From assembly GCF_004341885.1 (NCBI RefSeq), contig NZ_SLVX01000034.1, forward strand, positions 1 through 34,327: a stretch of 34,327 bases of DNA, in the 5' to 3' direction. A model generated the notes under the pieces. That model was given only the letters and a program-made list of their open reading frames with translations. It was not told the DNA's origin and did not search any database. How positions within the stretch are numbered: the first letter of the stretch is position 1; every line of letters starts with the position of its first letter. Positions 27,236 through 34,327 of the stretch are shown piece by piece. The position numbers and the translations under genes were made by a program. This stretch comes from Shinella granuli (GTDB lineage: Bacteria > Pseudomonadota > Alphaproteobacteria > Rhizobiales > Rhizobiaceae).

Positions 27236-27274
27236 TGACCGCGAATGGCGCGAGGCTGCCATCATCTACGCTGA

Positions 27275-27868
<594 letters not shown>

Positions 27869-28007
27869 TCCTCGTCGTCAGCCCGCTTCCCTTATGTGAA
27901 CCCGCGCCAGACCATGATTTGAGACGCCGACGATCGTGCCGAGTGCAATGAATGGAAAAGGGCGCCCCTTGCAGAGCCGATGGCCCGCCGGCTTTGCGCA
28001 TCACCAC
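27869..28007. other. Short gap between converging units
   Basis: The gap follows the GNAT remnant and precedes the 3' end of the Atu4866-like gene. A weak AGCCG/CGGCT stem (near 27976-27994) lacks a T-run, so no terminator is called. Confidence 0.3.
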
Positions 28008-28400
28008 TCATTTTTGCCGGAAGAACACCATGCCACCGTGGTGGAGCGTGTCCGCATCGACGAACTCGCCATCGGCGGTAAAGCCGGTATCATCCCAATA
28101 ATCTATGCGATTGCCGCTGACCTCATATCGGCCTTGATAGGCGCTTTGGCGGTTGCCACGGGCTTCGTCATAGCGCCCATTGGGCAGAAGCTCCTGGCGA
28201 ATGTGCCCATCAGCGGTAATCCACATGCCGACATAGGGATGCTGCTGCATTTCAGTCTCCGTTTGATTGGCGAGGATCGGAACTTGCTGCGATCTGCGCG
28301 AGAGGTTGTCCGAGGGGCTGCCGTCCAGCGACAGGGAGGCGCCAGTGGTACTGAGAAGGGCCAGCAGGCCGAGTAGTGGTGCGGATATGATGGTATTCAT
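28008..28400 (-). CDS. Atu4866-family small exported protein
   Basis: The 130-residue protein begins with a signal peptide (hydrophobic PLLGLLALLSTTGASLS, about 8-24). The rest contains the block YVGMWITADGHIRQELLPNGRYDEARGNRQSAYQGRYEVSGNRIDYWDDTGFTADGEF (about 56-113), which matches the Agrobacterium Atu4866 family, a small beta-barrel fold of unknown function. It probably acts in the periplasm. It starts 20 bp after the aldo-keto reductase stop on the same strand and so is likely cotranscribed with it. A GGAGG lies about 12 bases before the ATG. Confidence 0.8.
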   Translation of the reverse strand: MNTIISAPLLGLLALLSTTGASLSLDGSPSDNLSRRSQQVPILANQTETEMQQHPYVGMWITADGHIRQELLPNGRYDEARGNRQSAYQGRYEVSGNRIDYWDDTGFTADGEFVDADTLHHGGMVFFRQK

Positions 28401-28420
28401 CCCGAAGGCCCCTCCAAGGC

Positions 28421-29491
28421 TTACCTGCGGCCCGTGACCGTCGTGCCGCCGAACATGAGCTGTTGCGCCATCGGCCGTGCCATGAAGCGCGCGGGGAAGA
28501 TCGGTGCGAGCGCGCTGGCCCGGTCCAGCCGTTCGAGCTGATCGTCGGTGAAGACGATGCCCAGCGCGCCGAAATTGTCCTCGGCCTGGGCAAGCGTGCG
28601 TGCGCCCATGATCGGCGAGACCACGGCGGGATTGCGCAGTGTCCAGGCAAGCGCGACCTGGGAGCGCGTAGCGCCCATTTCCCCGGCGACGTCGCCAACC
28701 ACATCGGCGATATCCAGCGCGCGCCCGTTCAAATGGCCGGTCGAGGCGATGATGCCCTTGCGCTCCGACGAGACATTCGCCTCGTTCTCGTCCGTCAGGT
28801 CCGAACGGCTGTACTTGCCCGTGAGGATGCCGCCGCCCAGCGGCGACCATGGCAGGACCCCGAGCCCCATCGCCTGCGCCATGGGCATCAGCTCATGTTC
28901 GACCGTCCGCTCGACGAGGCTGTATTCGATCTGCAGCGCGACGAAGGGCGCCCAGCCGCGAAGATCTGCCAGGGTCTGCATCTCGGCGACGCGCCAGGCG
29001 GGCGTGTTGCAGATGCCGGCATAGAGAATCTTCCCGGCCCCGACGAGATCGTCGAGGGCGCGCATCACCTCTTCGGGCGTGGTCGTGAAATCCCATGCAT
29101 GCACGTAGAGAAGGTCGATACGGTCGGTATCGAGCTGGCGCAGGCTGGCCTCGACCGAGCGCACGAGATTGAAGCGATGATTGCCGCCGGAATTGGGATT
29201 GCCGGGCTCGCGCGCCATGGTGAACTTGGTGGCGAGCACGATGCGATCGCGCTTGTCCCTGATGAGGCCGCCCAGGATTCTCTCGGACGTGCCGTTGGTA
29301 TAGTTCACCGCCGTGTCGATGAAGTTGCCGCCGCGATCGACATAGGCATCGAATATCCGCCCGGCCTCGGCCTCGTCGGCTCCCCATCCCCAATCGGAAC
29401 CGAAGGTCATGGTGCCGAGCGAAAGCGGCGAGACGCGCAGGCCGGAGCGTCCAAGCAGGCGATATCGGTCAAGTGCAGTGGTCTTCGACAT
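28421..29491 (-). CDS. Aldo/keto reductase
   Basis: The 356-residue TIM-barrel oxidoreductase has the catalytic tetrad D59 (NFIDTA), Y64, K89 (LATKF) and H131 (YVHAWD). The C-terminal NADPH site includes PIMGARTLAQAEDN (about residue 310). Family members reduce aldehydes and ketones with NADPH. The extended NPNSGGNHRFNL loop after K89 is typical of the YajO/Tas-like bacterial group. It is divergent from an AraC regulator (29657) and followed by the Atu4866-like gene. The arrangement mirrors YqhC with DkgA and suggests control by reactive aldehydes, which is inference. Confidence 0.92.
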   Translation of the reverse strand: MSKTTALDRYRLLGRSGLRVSPLSLGTMTFGSDWGWGADEAEAGRIFDAYVDRGGNFIDTAVNYTNGTSERILGGLIRDKRDRIVLATKFTMAREPGNPNSGGNHRFNLVRSVEASLRQLDTDRIDLLYVHAWDFTTTPEEVMRALDDLVGAGKILYAGICNTPAWRVAEMQTLADLRGWAPFVALQIEYSLVERTVEHELMPMAQAMGLGVLPWSPLGGGILTGKYSRSDLTDENEANVSSERKGIIASTGHLNGRALDIADVVGDVAGEMGATRSQVALAWTLRNPAVVSPIMGARTLAQAEDNFGALGIVFTDDQLERLDRASALAPIFPARFMARPMAQQLMFGGTTVTGRR

Positions 29492-29576
29492 GAAAGGGCT
29501 CTCTCCATGAAAGCGAACGCATCGCTGTTTCTCGCCTTCCTGTCTGACCGAACCCACCGCGTCGGCGGTAGACGGT

Positions 29577-29605
29577 TTGTCCGAGATTCTTGCACGATTG
29601 TCCGA
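29577..29605. promoter_or_regulatory. Direct repeat TTGTCCGA in the reductase/AraC divergent promoter
   Basis: TTGTCCGA occurs at 29577-29584 and 29598-29605, 21 bp (two helical turns) apart. This is the usual layout of an AraC-family dimer site on one face of DNA. It lies 52-80 bp upstream of the AraC start and 86-114 bp upstream of the reductase start. The same element appears as an inverted repeat in the SDR/AraC region at 26208-26231. Confidence 0.55.
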
Positions 29606-29656
29606 AGGCCGTCGTTTCCGTCTTTCCGGCGTTCCGCCCGTGTGGGATAAGGGGGC

Positions 29657-30580
29657 ATGGATCAACTGGCCGTTCTAACCGAAATCATAGGGCGTCACGC
29701 TCCGCAAGACGGCACGCACCGGTGCCGGCTGCCCGGCGTGAAACTGATCCGTTCCTCGACGCCGACGATCCCGATGCCCGTCATCTACGCACCGACGCTT
29801 TGCCTTGTCGCGCAGGGCCGCAAGCGGGCGGTGCTGGGAACGACCGCTTTTATCTATGACCCGTCGAGCTACCTGGTTGCGTCGGTGGACCTGCCTGTCA
29901 TGGGATCGGTCATCGAGGCGAGCGAGGACCGGCCCTATCTCTGCCTGCAGCTCGACCTCGACATGACGGCGCTGGGCGAGCTCGCAATCCGCCATCCGGC
30001 AAGGCGTTCCGAGACCGAGGGTCTTCCGGCCGGGCTTGCGCTGAACCGGACCACGCCCGCGCTGCTCGATGCCGCGATCCGCCTGGCGGGCCTGCTGGAC
30101 ACGCCGCAAGACGCCGAAGCGCTCGCGCCGCTGACGATCCGCGAAATCCTCTATCGCCTTTTGACCGGGGCGAGCGGGGCCACCATCCGGCAAATGGCGC
30201 AGGCAGACAGCCGTCTGAACCAGATCGCCAACGCGATCGTCTGGATCCGAACACATTTCCGGGACGCCTGCCCGATCGAGCGGGCGGCAGAGATCGCGGG
30301 CATGAGCCGCTCCACCTTCCATGCGCATTTCAAGGCGATCACCGCGATGAGCCCGCTTGAGTTCCGCACGCAGCTGCGCATGCAGGAGGCCCAGCGGCTG
30401 ATGGTCAGTGACGCCATGGATGCGGCCAGCGCAGGCTTCATCGTGGGATACGGAAGTCCTTCGCAGTTCAGCCGCGACTATGCCCGCATCTTCGGGATGC
30501 CTCCCGCCAGACACGCCAGCCGCCTGCGCAACACGGCCGAAAGCCGGCCCGTCATGCAGGAACCGGAGGTCGCTGCGTGA
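29657..30580 (+). CDS. AraC-family transcriptional regulator
   Basis: The 307-residue protein has an AraC_N sensor domain (about 20-160: PVIYAPTLCLVAQGRKRAVLGTTAFIYDPSSYLVASVDLP) and a C-terminal AraC DNA-binding domain (about 195-290: CPIERAAEIAGMSRSTFHAHFKAITAMSPLEFRTQLRMQEAQRL, then VGYGSPSQFSRDYARIFGMPPARH). It is a paralogue of the regulator at 26345-27235: both halves align with similar motifs. It is divergent from the aldo/keto reductase gene, which it probably activates. GATAAGGGGG precedes the ATG. Confidence 0.92.
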   Translation: MDQLAVLTEIIGRHAPQDGTHRCRLPGVKLIRSSTPTIPMPVIYAPTLCLVAQGRKRAVLGTTAFIYDPSSYLVASVDLPVMGSVIEASEDRPYLCLQLDLDMTALGELAIRHPARRSETEGLPAGLALNRTTPALLDAAIRLAGLLDTPQDAEALAPLTIREILYRLLTGASGATIRQMAQADSRLNQIANAIVWIRTHFRDACPIERAAEIAGMSRSTFHAHFKAITAMSPLEFRTQLRMQEAQRLMVSDAMDAASAGFIVGYGSPSQFSRDYARIFGMPPARHASRLRNTAESRPVMQEPEVAA

Positions 30581-31072
30581 CAGCGCCTGTCCGGCTGGTG
30601 GCGCGTCCATCTCTGGCAGGTGTCTGATCGTCTTCCTCTCGGCAATCGCCCGCGCCGCAACCGTCATCTTTTCTCTTTGGCGATTGACGGAAAAAACTGG
30701 GCGGTGAATCCAGAGAGCCGGCACGACTGAAACGGGGTGAAAACTGACAGGCTGCTTTCGGGGGGCGCAAATGGCCAAAGCTGCCGTTGGCGGCGCGGCT
30801 TCTCGGAACGGACCGCGTTTCGTTAAAAGCTCCGTCGGGGCGCACCGCGGCGGGAGGAATTGTCTGAGCCAGCGAACTGATCTATAACTGCCGCCGTCGC
30901 GAAAAACGACCGCCGGCTCAGGGCACGATATGCTCACCGGGTTGTCGAATACACGTCAGCCATGCCGGGCATGGTTCGGCCAGCGTCTCCGAAAGCAACC
31001 GCCTGACGACCTGTCGGGCCGATGGCAGCCGTCAACGTCGATCGACGCTGACGCCTCAATTGGAGCGCTGAA
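30581..31072. other. Long intergenic region, no supported gene
   Basis: These 492 bp have only short overlapping frames without domains. The last part should contain the promoter of the flavoprotein gene, whose ribosome site TTGGAG lies eight bases before its ATG. A decayed regulator gene may once have stood here, since all neighbouring enzymes have one, but no remnant can be identified. Confidence 0.4.
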
Positions 31073-32209
31073 ATGCGAAACGAGATTACGATCATCGGTG
31101 CTGGCCTTGGCGGCCTCATGCTGGCGCGCGTCCTGCATGTGAACGGCATCCCTGCGACGGTCTATGAAGCCGAGGCGACGGCCGGCGCGAGGGCGCAGGG
31201 AGGTCTGCTCGACATCCACGAGAATAACGGCCAGCGGGCGATAAGGAACGCAGGCCTGTTCGATGCATTCGTGGGCCTCGTTCGCCCCGGCGAGGACGCC
31301 AAGCGCGTCGTCGACAAGGATGGTGCTATCCTGTTCGACAACCCCGGCGATCACGCCTCCGCTCGCCCGGAAGTGGACAGGGGCGAGCTTCGGGATTTGC
31401 TGATCGGGTCGCTTCCGGCCGGGATGATCAGATGGGGCCGGAAGGTCACGTCCATCGCGACCGAAGGCGGACGGCACGCCGTCACCTTTGCCGACGGCGC
31501 GACGATCGCGGCCGATGTGGTTGTCGGCGCGGACGGCGCCTGGTCGAAGGTCCGGCCGCTGCTTTCGGATATCAAGCCCGTCTATGCCGGCACCTGCTTC
31601 ATCGAGATCGCGCTTCTCGGTGGCGGCGCACACCACAAGGCATCCATCGACGCGATCGGCAGCGGCACACTCATGGCGGTCGCTCCGGGCAAGGGCATCA
31701 TGGTGCATCGCTATGCCGACAGGACCGTCCGCGGCTATGTGGCGCTGCACAGGCCGGAGGAGTGGGTTAGCTCCATCGACTTCGGCGACGCGCGGGCCGG
31801 CCTGGCACATCTCGCGAAACAATTCGAGGGATGGGCGCCGCACCTGACCGCCTTCATCACCGACAGCGAGACCGATCCGGCGCTTCGCCCGATCTACGCT
31901 TTGCCGGTTGGATACCGTTGGAATCCCGTGCCGGGACTCACCCTGATCGGCGATGCGGCCCATCTCATGTCCCCTTTCGCCGGTGAAGGGGCGAATCTGG
32001 CCATGTACGACGGCGCCGAGCTTGCCAAGGCGATCCTCAGCCACCCGAACGACATCGACTCTGCGCTAGCGGATTATGAACGCAACCTGTTTTCTCGTAG
32101 CGGCGAGATCGCCGAAGCGTCCGCGCAGAACCTTGCCCGGTTTTTCGGCGATGCTGCGCCATGGAGCGTGGTCGAGCTGTTCAAACGTGTTGCGCGTGCA
32201 AGAATTTGA
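31073..32209 (+). CDS. FAD-dependent monooxygenase, TetX-like
   Basis: The 378-residue flavoprotein has the FAD dinucleotide motif GAGLGG (9-14), the group motif [16 protein letters not shown] (39-54), the DG-type motif GADGAW (152-157) and the second FAD motif [14 protein letters not shown] (293-306). The order and spacing closely resemble Tet(X): a GG-LD-H-GQ block, a PE-NR-LR block and GDAAHLMPPFAGQG. Members hydroxylate aromatic or polyketide compounds with NADPH and O2. Whether this one modifies tetracyclines is unknown; similar environmental proteins often do not. The ATG is preceded by TTGGAG. It converges with the SDR gene at 32263. Confidence 0.88.
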   Translation: MRNEITIIGAGLGGLMLARVLHVNGIPATVYEAEATAGARAQGGLLDIHENNGQRAIRNAGLFDAFVGLVRPGEDAKRVVDKDGAILFDNPGDHASARPEVDRGELRDLLIGSLPAGMIRWGRKVTSIATEGGRHAVTFADGATIAADVVVGADGAWSKVRPLLSDIKPVYAGTCFIEIALLGGGAHHKASIDAIGSGTLMAVAPGKGIMVHRYADRTVRGYVALHRPEEWVSSIDFGDARAGLAHLAKQFEGWAPHLTAFITDSETDPALRPIYALPVGYRWNPVPGLTLIGDAAHLMSPFAGEGANLAMYDGAELAKAILSHPNDIDSALADYERNLFSRSGEIAEASAQNLARFFGDAAPWSVVELFKRVARARI

Positions 32210-32226
32210 CGCCGCGTGCCGATTTA

Positions 32227-32264
32227 GAGGCCGCCGTTCAGCGCGGCCCCTAATGAGCGGCCTC
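32227..32264. terminator. Hairpin pair between converging flavoprotein and SDR genes
   Basis: GAGGCCGC (32227-32234) pairs with GCGGCCTC (32257-32264). An alternative inner stem uses GGCCGC (32229-32234) with GCGGCC (32243-32248). It lies exactly between two converging stop codons and may end both transcripts. Neither side has a clear T-run, so confidence is low. Confidence 0.35.
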
Positions 32265-33162
32265 AGGCTTTCTCCGCGGAATAATCCATCTGCCGCAGAT
32301 CATCGAGCAGGCCCGGACCGGTCGGCACCCAACCCAGTTTCTCCCGTGTCTGTGCACTGGATGCCACCATGTCCGCCGCGGCGAACATGGCGAACCAGCC
32401 GAAATGCGACGCCGCTTCGTCCGGTGAAAGAGAGACGACTGGAAGATCGAGACCGGCAGCGACAACCTCGGCTATGTCCCGCGCCGCCACGCCTTCTTCA
32501 GCGACAGCATGGTAACGGGCGCCTGCCTCGGCGCGGTCAAGGGCAAGCACATAGAGCTTCGCCACATCGCGTACGTGGCCGGCCGACCAACGGTTGGCGC
32601 CTTGCCCGACATAGGCAACCACGCCCTTCGCCCGCGCCATCTCGATATAGGGGGAGATCAAGCCCTGCTTGAAAGGATCGTGCACCTGCGGGAGCCGTAC
32701 GACAGACAGGTTCACGCCTGCTTCGAGCAAGACCTGCCCCGCCAGTTCCGACGCGATGCGCGGATTGAAATGATGGGCATCGAAAACGTCTTCCCTGGCA
32801 GGTCGACCATCGCCTGGGTCCCCGATGCCGACACCCGAAGTGATGAGCAGCGGTCGATCCGACCCCTTCAGAACAGACCCGAGCGCGGCAATGACACCGC
32901 GATCCTTTTCGCAATTGGCCACGAAATTCGTGAAATCATGATCAAAAGCCGTATGGATAACGGCATCAGCGTTTCGTGCTCCGTCTGCGAGCCCGGCCGG
33001 ATCCTCCAGCGTTCCGAGATGCGCAGTTGCCCCAGCCGCCGCCAAGGCGTTCGCTCCGGCCTCGGAGCGGGTGAGACCGATTACTTCATGGCCGGCGGCC
33101 AGCAATTCGGGAAGAATGCGGGACCCGATGAAACCCGTGGCACCCGTCAGGAAAACACGCAT
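32263..33162 (-). CDS. Atypical SDR / NAD-dependent epimerase-like protein
   Basis: The 299-residue protein has an N-terminal Rossmann fold with TGATGFIG (6-13) and a C-terminal substrate region (RWSAGHVRDVAKLYVLALD, AGARYHAVAEEGV). The usual catalytic YxxxK is absent; the region reads HHFNPRIASEL, as in a subgroup of atypical SDRs. It binds NAD(P), but the reaction is unknown. It is divergent from an XRE-type regulator at 33262, with a 99-bp shared promoter, and probably controlled by it. Confidence 0.88.
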   Translation of the reverse strand: MRVFLTGATGFIGSRILPELLAAGHEVIGLTRSEAGANALAAAGATAHLGTLEDPAGLADGARNADAVIHTAFDHDFTNFVANCEKDRGVIAALGSVLKGSDRPLLITSGVGIGDPGDGRPAREDVFDAHHFNPRIASELAGQVLLEAGVNLSVVRLPQVHDPFKQGLISPYIEMARAKGVVAYVGQGANRWSAGHVRDVAKLYVLALDRAEAGARYHAVAEEGVAARDIAEVVAAGLDLPVVSLSPDEAASHFGWFAMFAAADMVASSAQTREKLGWVPTGPGLLDDLRQMDYSAEKA

Positions 33163-33214
33163 GGAAAGTCTCCGATATTGACGTGCCGCCTGATCCCATG
33201 AAAAATTGTCCTGT

Positions 33215-33230
33215 TAAAGTAGTGACTTTA
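33215..33230. promoter_or_regulatory. Palindrome in the SDR/XRE divergent promoter
   Basis: TAAAGT-AGTG-ACTTTA is a perfect inverted repeat with 6-bp arms. It overlaps the -35 position of a promoter that has a consensus -10 (TATAAT, 33237-33242) for the regulator gene. This is the layout of an autorepression site, most likely bound by the XRE-type protein, and could act on the divergent SDR promoter as well. Confidence 0.55.
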
Positions 33231-33236
33231 TCATGG

Positions 33237-33242
33237 TATAAT
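33237..33242 (+). promoter_or_regulatory. Consensus -10 element of the XRE-type regulator gene
   Basis: TATAAT is perfect; with a 17-bp spacer the -35 is TTAAAG (33214-33219), which overlaps the palindrome. Transcription would begin near 33250, leaving a 5' leader of about 12 bases with an AGGA ribosome site region before the GTG at 33262. Confidence 0.5.
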
Positions 33243-33261
33243 TTCCAACAGGATCACGAGC

Positions 33262-34089
33262 GTGAGCAATTCCGAGAACGTCCTGGGCACGTTCCTGCGC
33301 GACCGGCGCATGCGGCTTGACCCCGCGACATTCGGCTTCCAGGTTGGACGCCGCCGCACACCAGGCTTGCGTCGCGAAGAGGTTGCCCAGCGCGCGAACA
33401 TAAGCCCGACCTGGTACACCTGGCTGGAGCAGGGGCGCGGCGGAGCGCCGTCTGCACATGTGCTCGATCGGATTGCCACCGGGCTCATGCTGACCGAACC
33501 CGAGCGCGACCATCTTCACATTCTCGCTTTCGGCCATCCGCCCGAGACGCGATACCGTCAGCCCGAAGGCATTACCCCGCGGCTGCAACGCGTCCTCGAT
33601 GCCATGCCCCTCAGTCCCGCCATTGTCAGGACGGCCACATGGGATGTGGTGGCGTGGAATGCGGCGGCGACCGTGATCCTGACGGACTATGCCAAGCTCC
33701 CCAAGGATCGGCGCAACATCCTTCGCATGATGTTCTCCGACGAACGGGTGCGCGCGGCGCAGGACGATTGGCTGAGTGTCGCCCGCTATGTCGTTGGCGC
33801 TTTCCGGGCCGATGCCACGCGCGCAGGTGCCGGCGCGGAAATTCAGCGGTTGGTCGATGAGCTTTCCGCCAGCAGCCCCGAATTCAAGGCGCTTTGGGAC
33901 GACAATGAAATCGCGGGGTTCCGCGACGGCATCAAGCGCCTCCACCATCCTTTCCTGGGGCCAATAGAACTTGAATTCTCGACCTTTGCGGTCGAGGGAA
34001 GATCCGACCTCAACATGATGGTTTACAGCCCGGCCAACCCCGAGGTGATGGAGCAGTTTCAGACCATGATTTCGAAGGCGTGTCGCTGA
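33262..34089 (+). CDS. XRE-family regulator with MmyB-like ligand-binding domain
   Basis: The 275-residue protein has an N-terminal helix-turn-helix (about 7-80) with the family mark RRTPGLRREEVAQRANISPTWYTWLEQGRG. A MmyB-type PAS-like sensor domain follows (about 100-270), with ATWDVVAWNAAATVIL and NILRMMFSDERVR. Such regulators in Proteobacteria and Actinobacteria often sit divergent from an SDR or other oxidoreductase and repress it; a fatty-acyl ligand has been proposed for some. The start is a GTG at 33262. The palindrome at 33215-33230 is its probable operator. Confidence 0.93.
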   Translation: MSNSENVLGTFLRDRRMRLDPATFGFQVGRRRTPGLRREEVAQRANISPTWYTWLEQGRGGAPSAHVLDRIATGLMLTEPERDHLHILAFGHPPETRYRQPEGITPRLQRVLDAMPLSPAIVRTATWDVVAWNAAATVILTDYAKLPKDRRNILRMMFSDERVRAAQDDWLSVARYVVGAFRADATRAGAGAEIQRLVDELSASSPEFKALWDDNEIAGFRDGIKRLHHPFLGPIELEFSTFAVEGRSDLNMMVYSPANPEVMEQFQTMISKACR

Positions 34090-34232
34090 ACGTCGCCCCC
34101 GCGCGTACCTGGCTTCACACGACGCCAACCAAATGTCCGCTTCTGGACTCGGCGCGGTGTGTTCGGAATGGCAGCCTTGGTGGGAAGCGGGATGGCGGCT
34201 TTCAGGGAAGCGGTCAACGAAAAGCGGGCATT

Positions 34233-34325
34233 TGTCAACGGCGGAGTAAAAACCGGCCACGGGGCGGAGCAAAAGTCGGCCACTGCGGCGCCGGCCTGAG
34301 ACCGCCGGGAGGGCTTAAGCCCGAG
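34233..34325 (+). mobile_element. Terminal end of an IS21-like insertion sequence (right edge)
   Basis: This is the exact reverse complement of 1-93. It begins with the tip TGTCAACGG, carries two 21-bp subrepeats with GGCGGAG...CGGCCAC cores, and continues to the window end, with its body outside to the right. The internal flank (34090-34232) has no gene. Because the two ends are the same end of the element in opposite orientation, the copies are inverted relative to each other. Confidence 0.6.
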
Positions 34326-34327
34326 CG

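Overview
The window reads as GC-rich alphaproteobacterial DNA, most probably from the Rhizobiaceae (Agrobacterium, Rhizobium, Ensifer, Shinella type). Signs of this are the density of ABC uptake systems with periplasmic binding proteins, tightly overlapping operons, an Atu4866-family secreted protein, a TacT-like GNAT toxin relic and a creatinase. I see no rRNA, tRNA, CRISPR array, phage genes or replication genes. The content looks like an accessory region of a chromosome, chromid or large plasmid. Genus assignment is inference.

Both window edges carry the same 93-bp sequence in inverted orientation (1-93 and 34233-34325). Each copy ends inward at a TGTCAAC tip and holds two near-identical 21-bp subrepeats, as IS21-family ends do. 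Two insertion sequence copies therefore face each other across about 34.1 kb, as in a composite transposon or a contig cut at repeats.

Region by region. (1) 524-4415, plus strand: a SAM methyltransferase and a complete iron/siderophore-type (FecBCDE/FhuBCD-like) ABC importer. (2) 4576-13814, minus strand: a compact seven-gene operon. In transcription order it encodes a class II (degradative) HMG-CoA reductase, a ribose-type permease, a periplasmic binding protein, a second permease fused to an APMAP/strictosidine-synthase-like beta-propeller, a free propeller paralogue that lacks the usual metal-ligand motifs, a double ABC ATPase, and a PAS-PAS-HTH regulator. A divergent MocR-type regulator (13908-15308) shares a short intergenic region holding a 34-bp operator-like palindrome. 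My reading is uptake and catabolism of mevalonate or its lactone. (3) 15604-18119: an unrecognised small protein and a CPA1 Na+/H+ antiporter. (4) 18451-24888: a polyamine-type ABC importer, a LysR regulator and creatinase, read as a creatine or guanidino-compound uptake and cleavage unit. (5) 25157-34089: a patchwork of decayed genes (ABC ATPase fragment, GNAT toxin) and oxidoreductases each paired with a regulator: SDR/AraC, aldo-keto reductase/AraC, a TetX-like flavoprotein, and an atypical SDR divergent from an XRE/MmyB-type regulator.

The first two thirds are long, co-directional transport operons. The last third is made of short divergent regulator-enzyme modules with pseudogenes, typical of gene turnover. 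The two AraC modules share a TTGTCCGA element in their divergent promoters.
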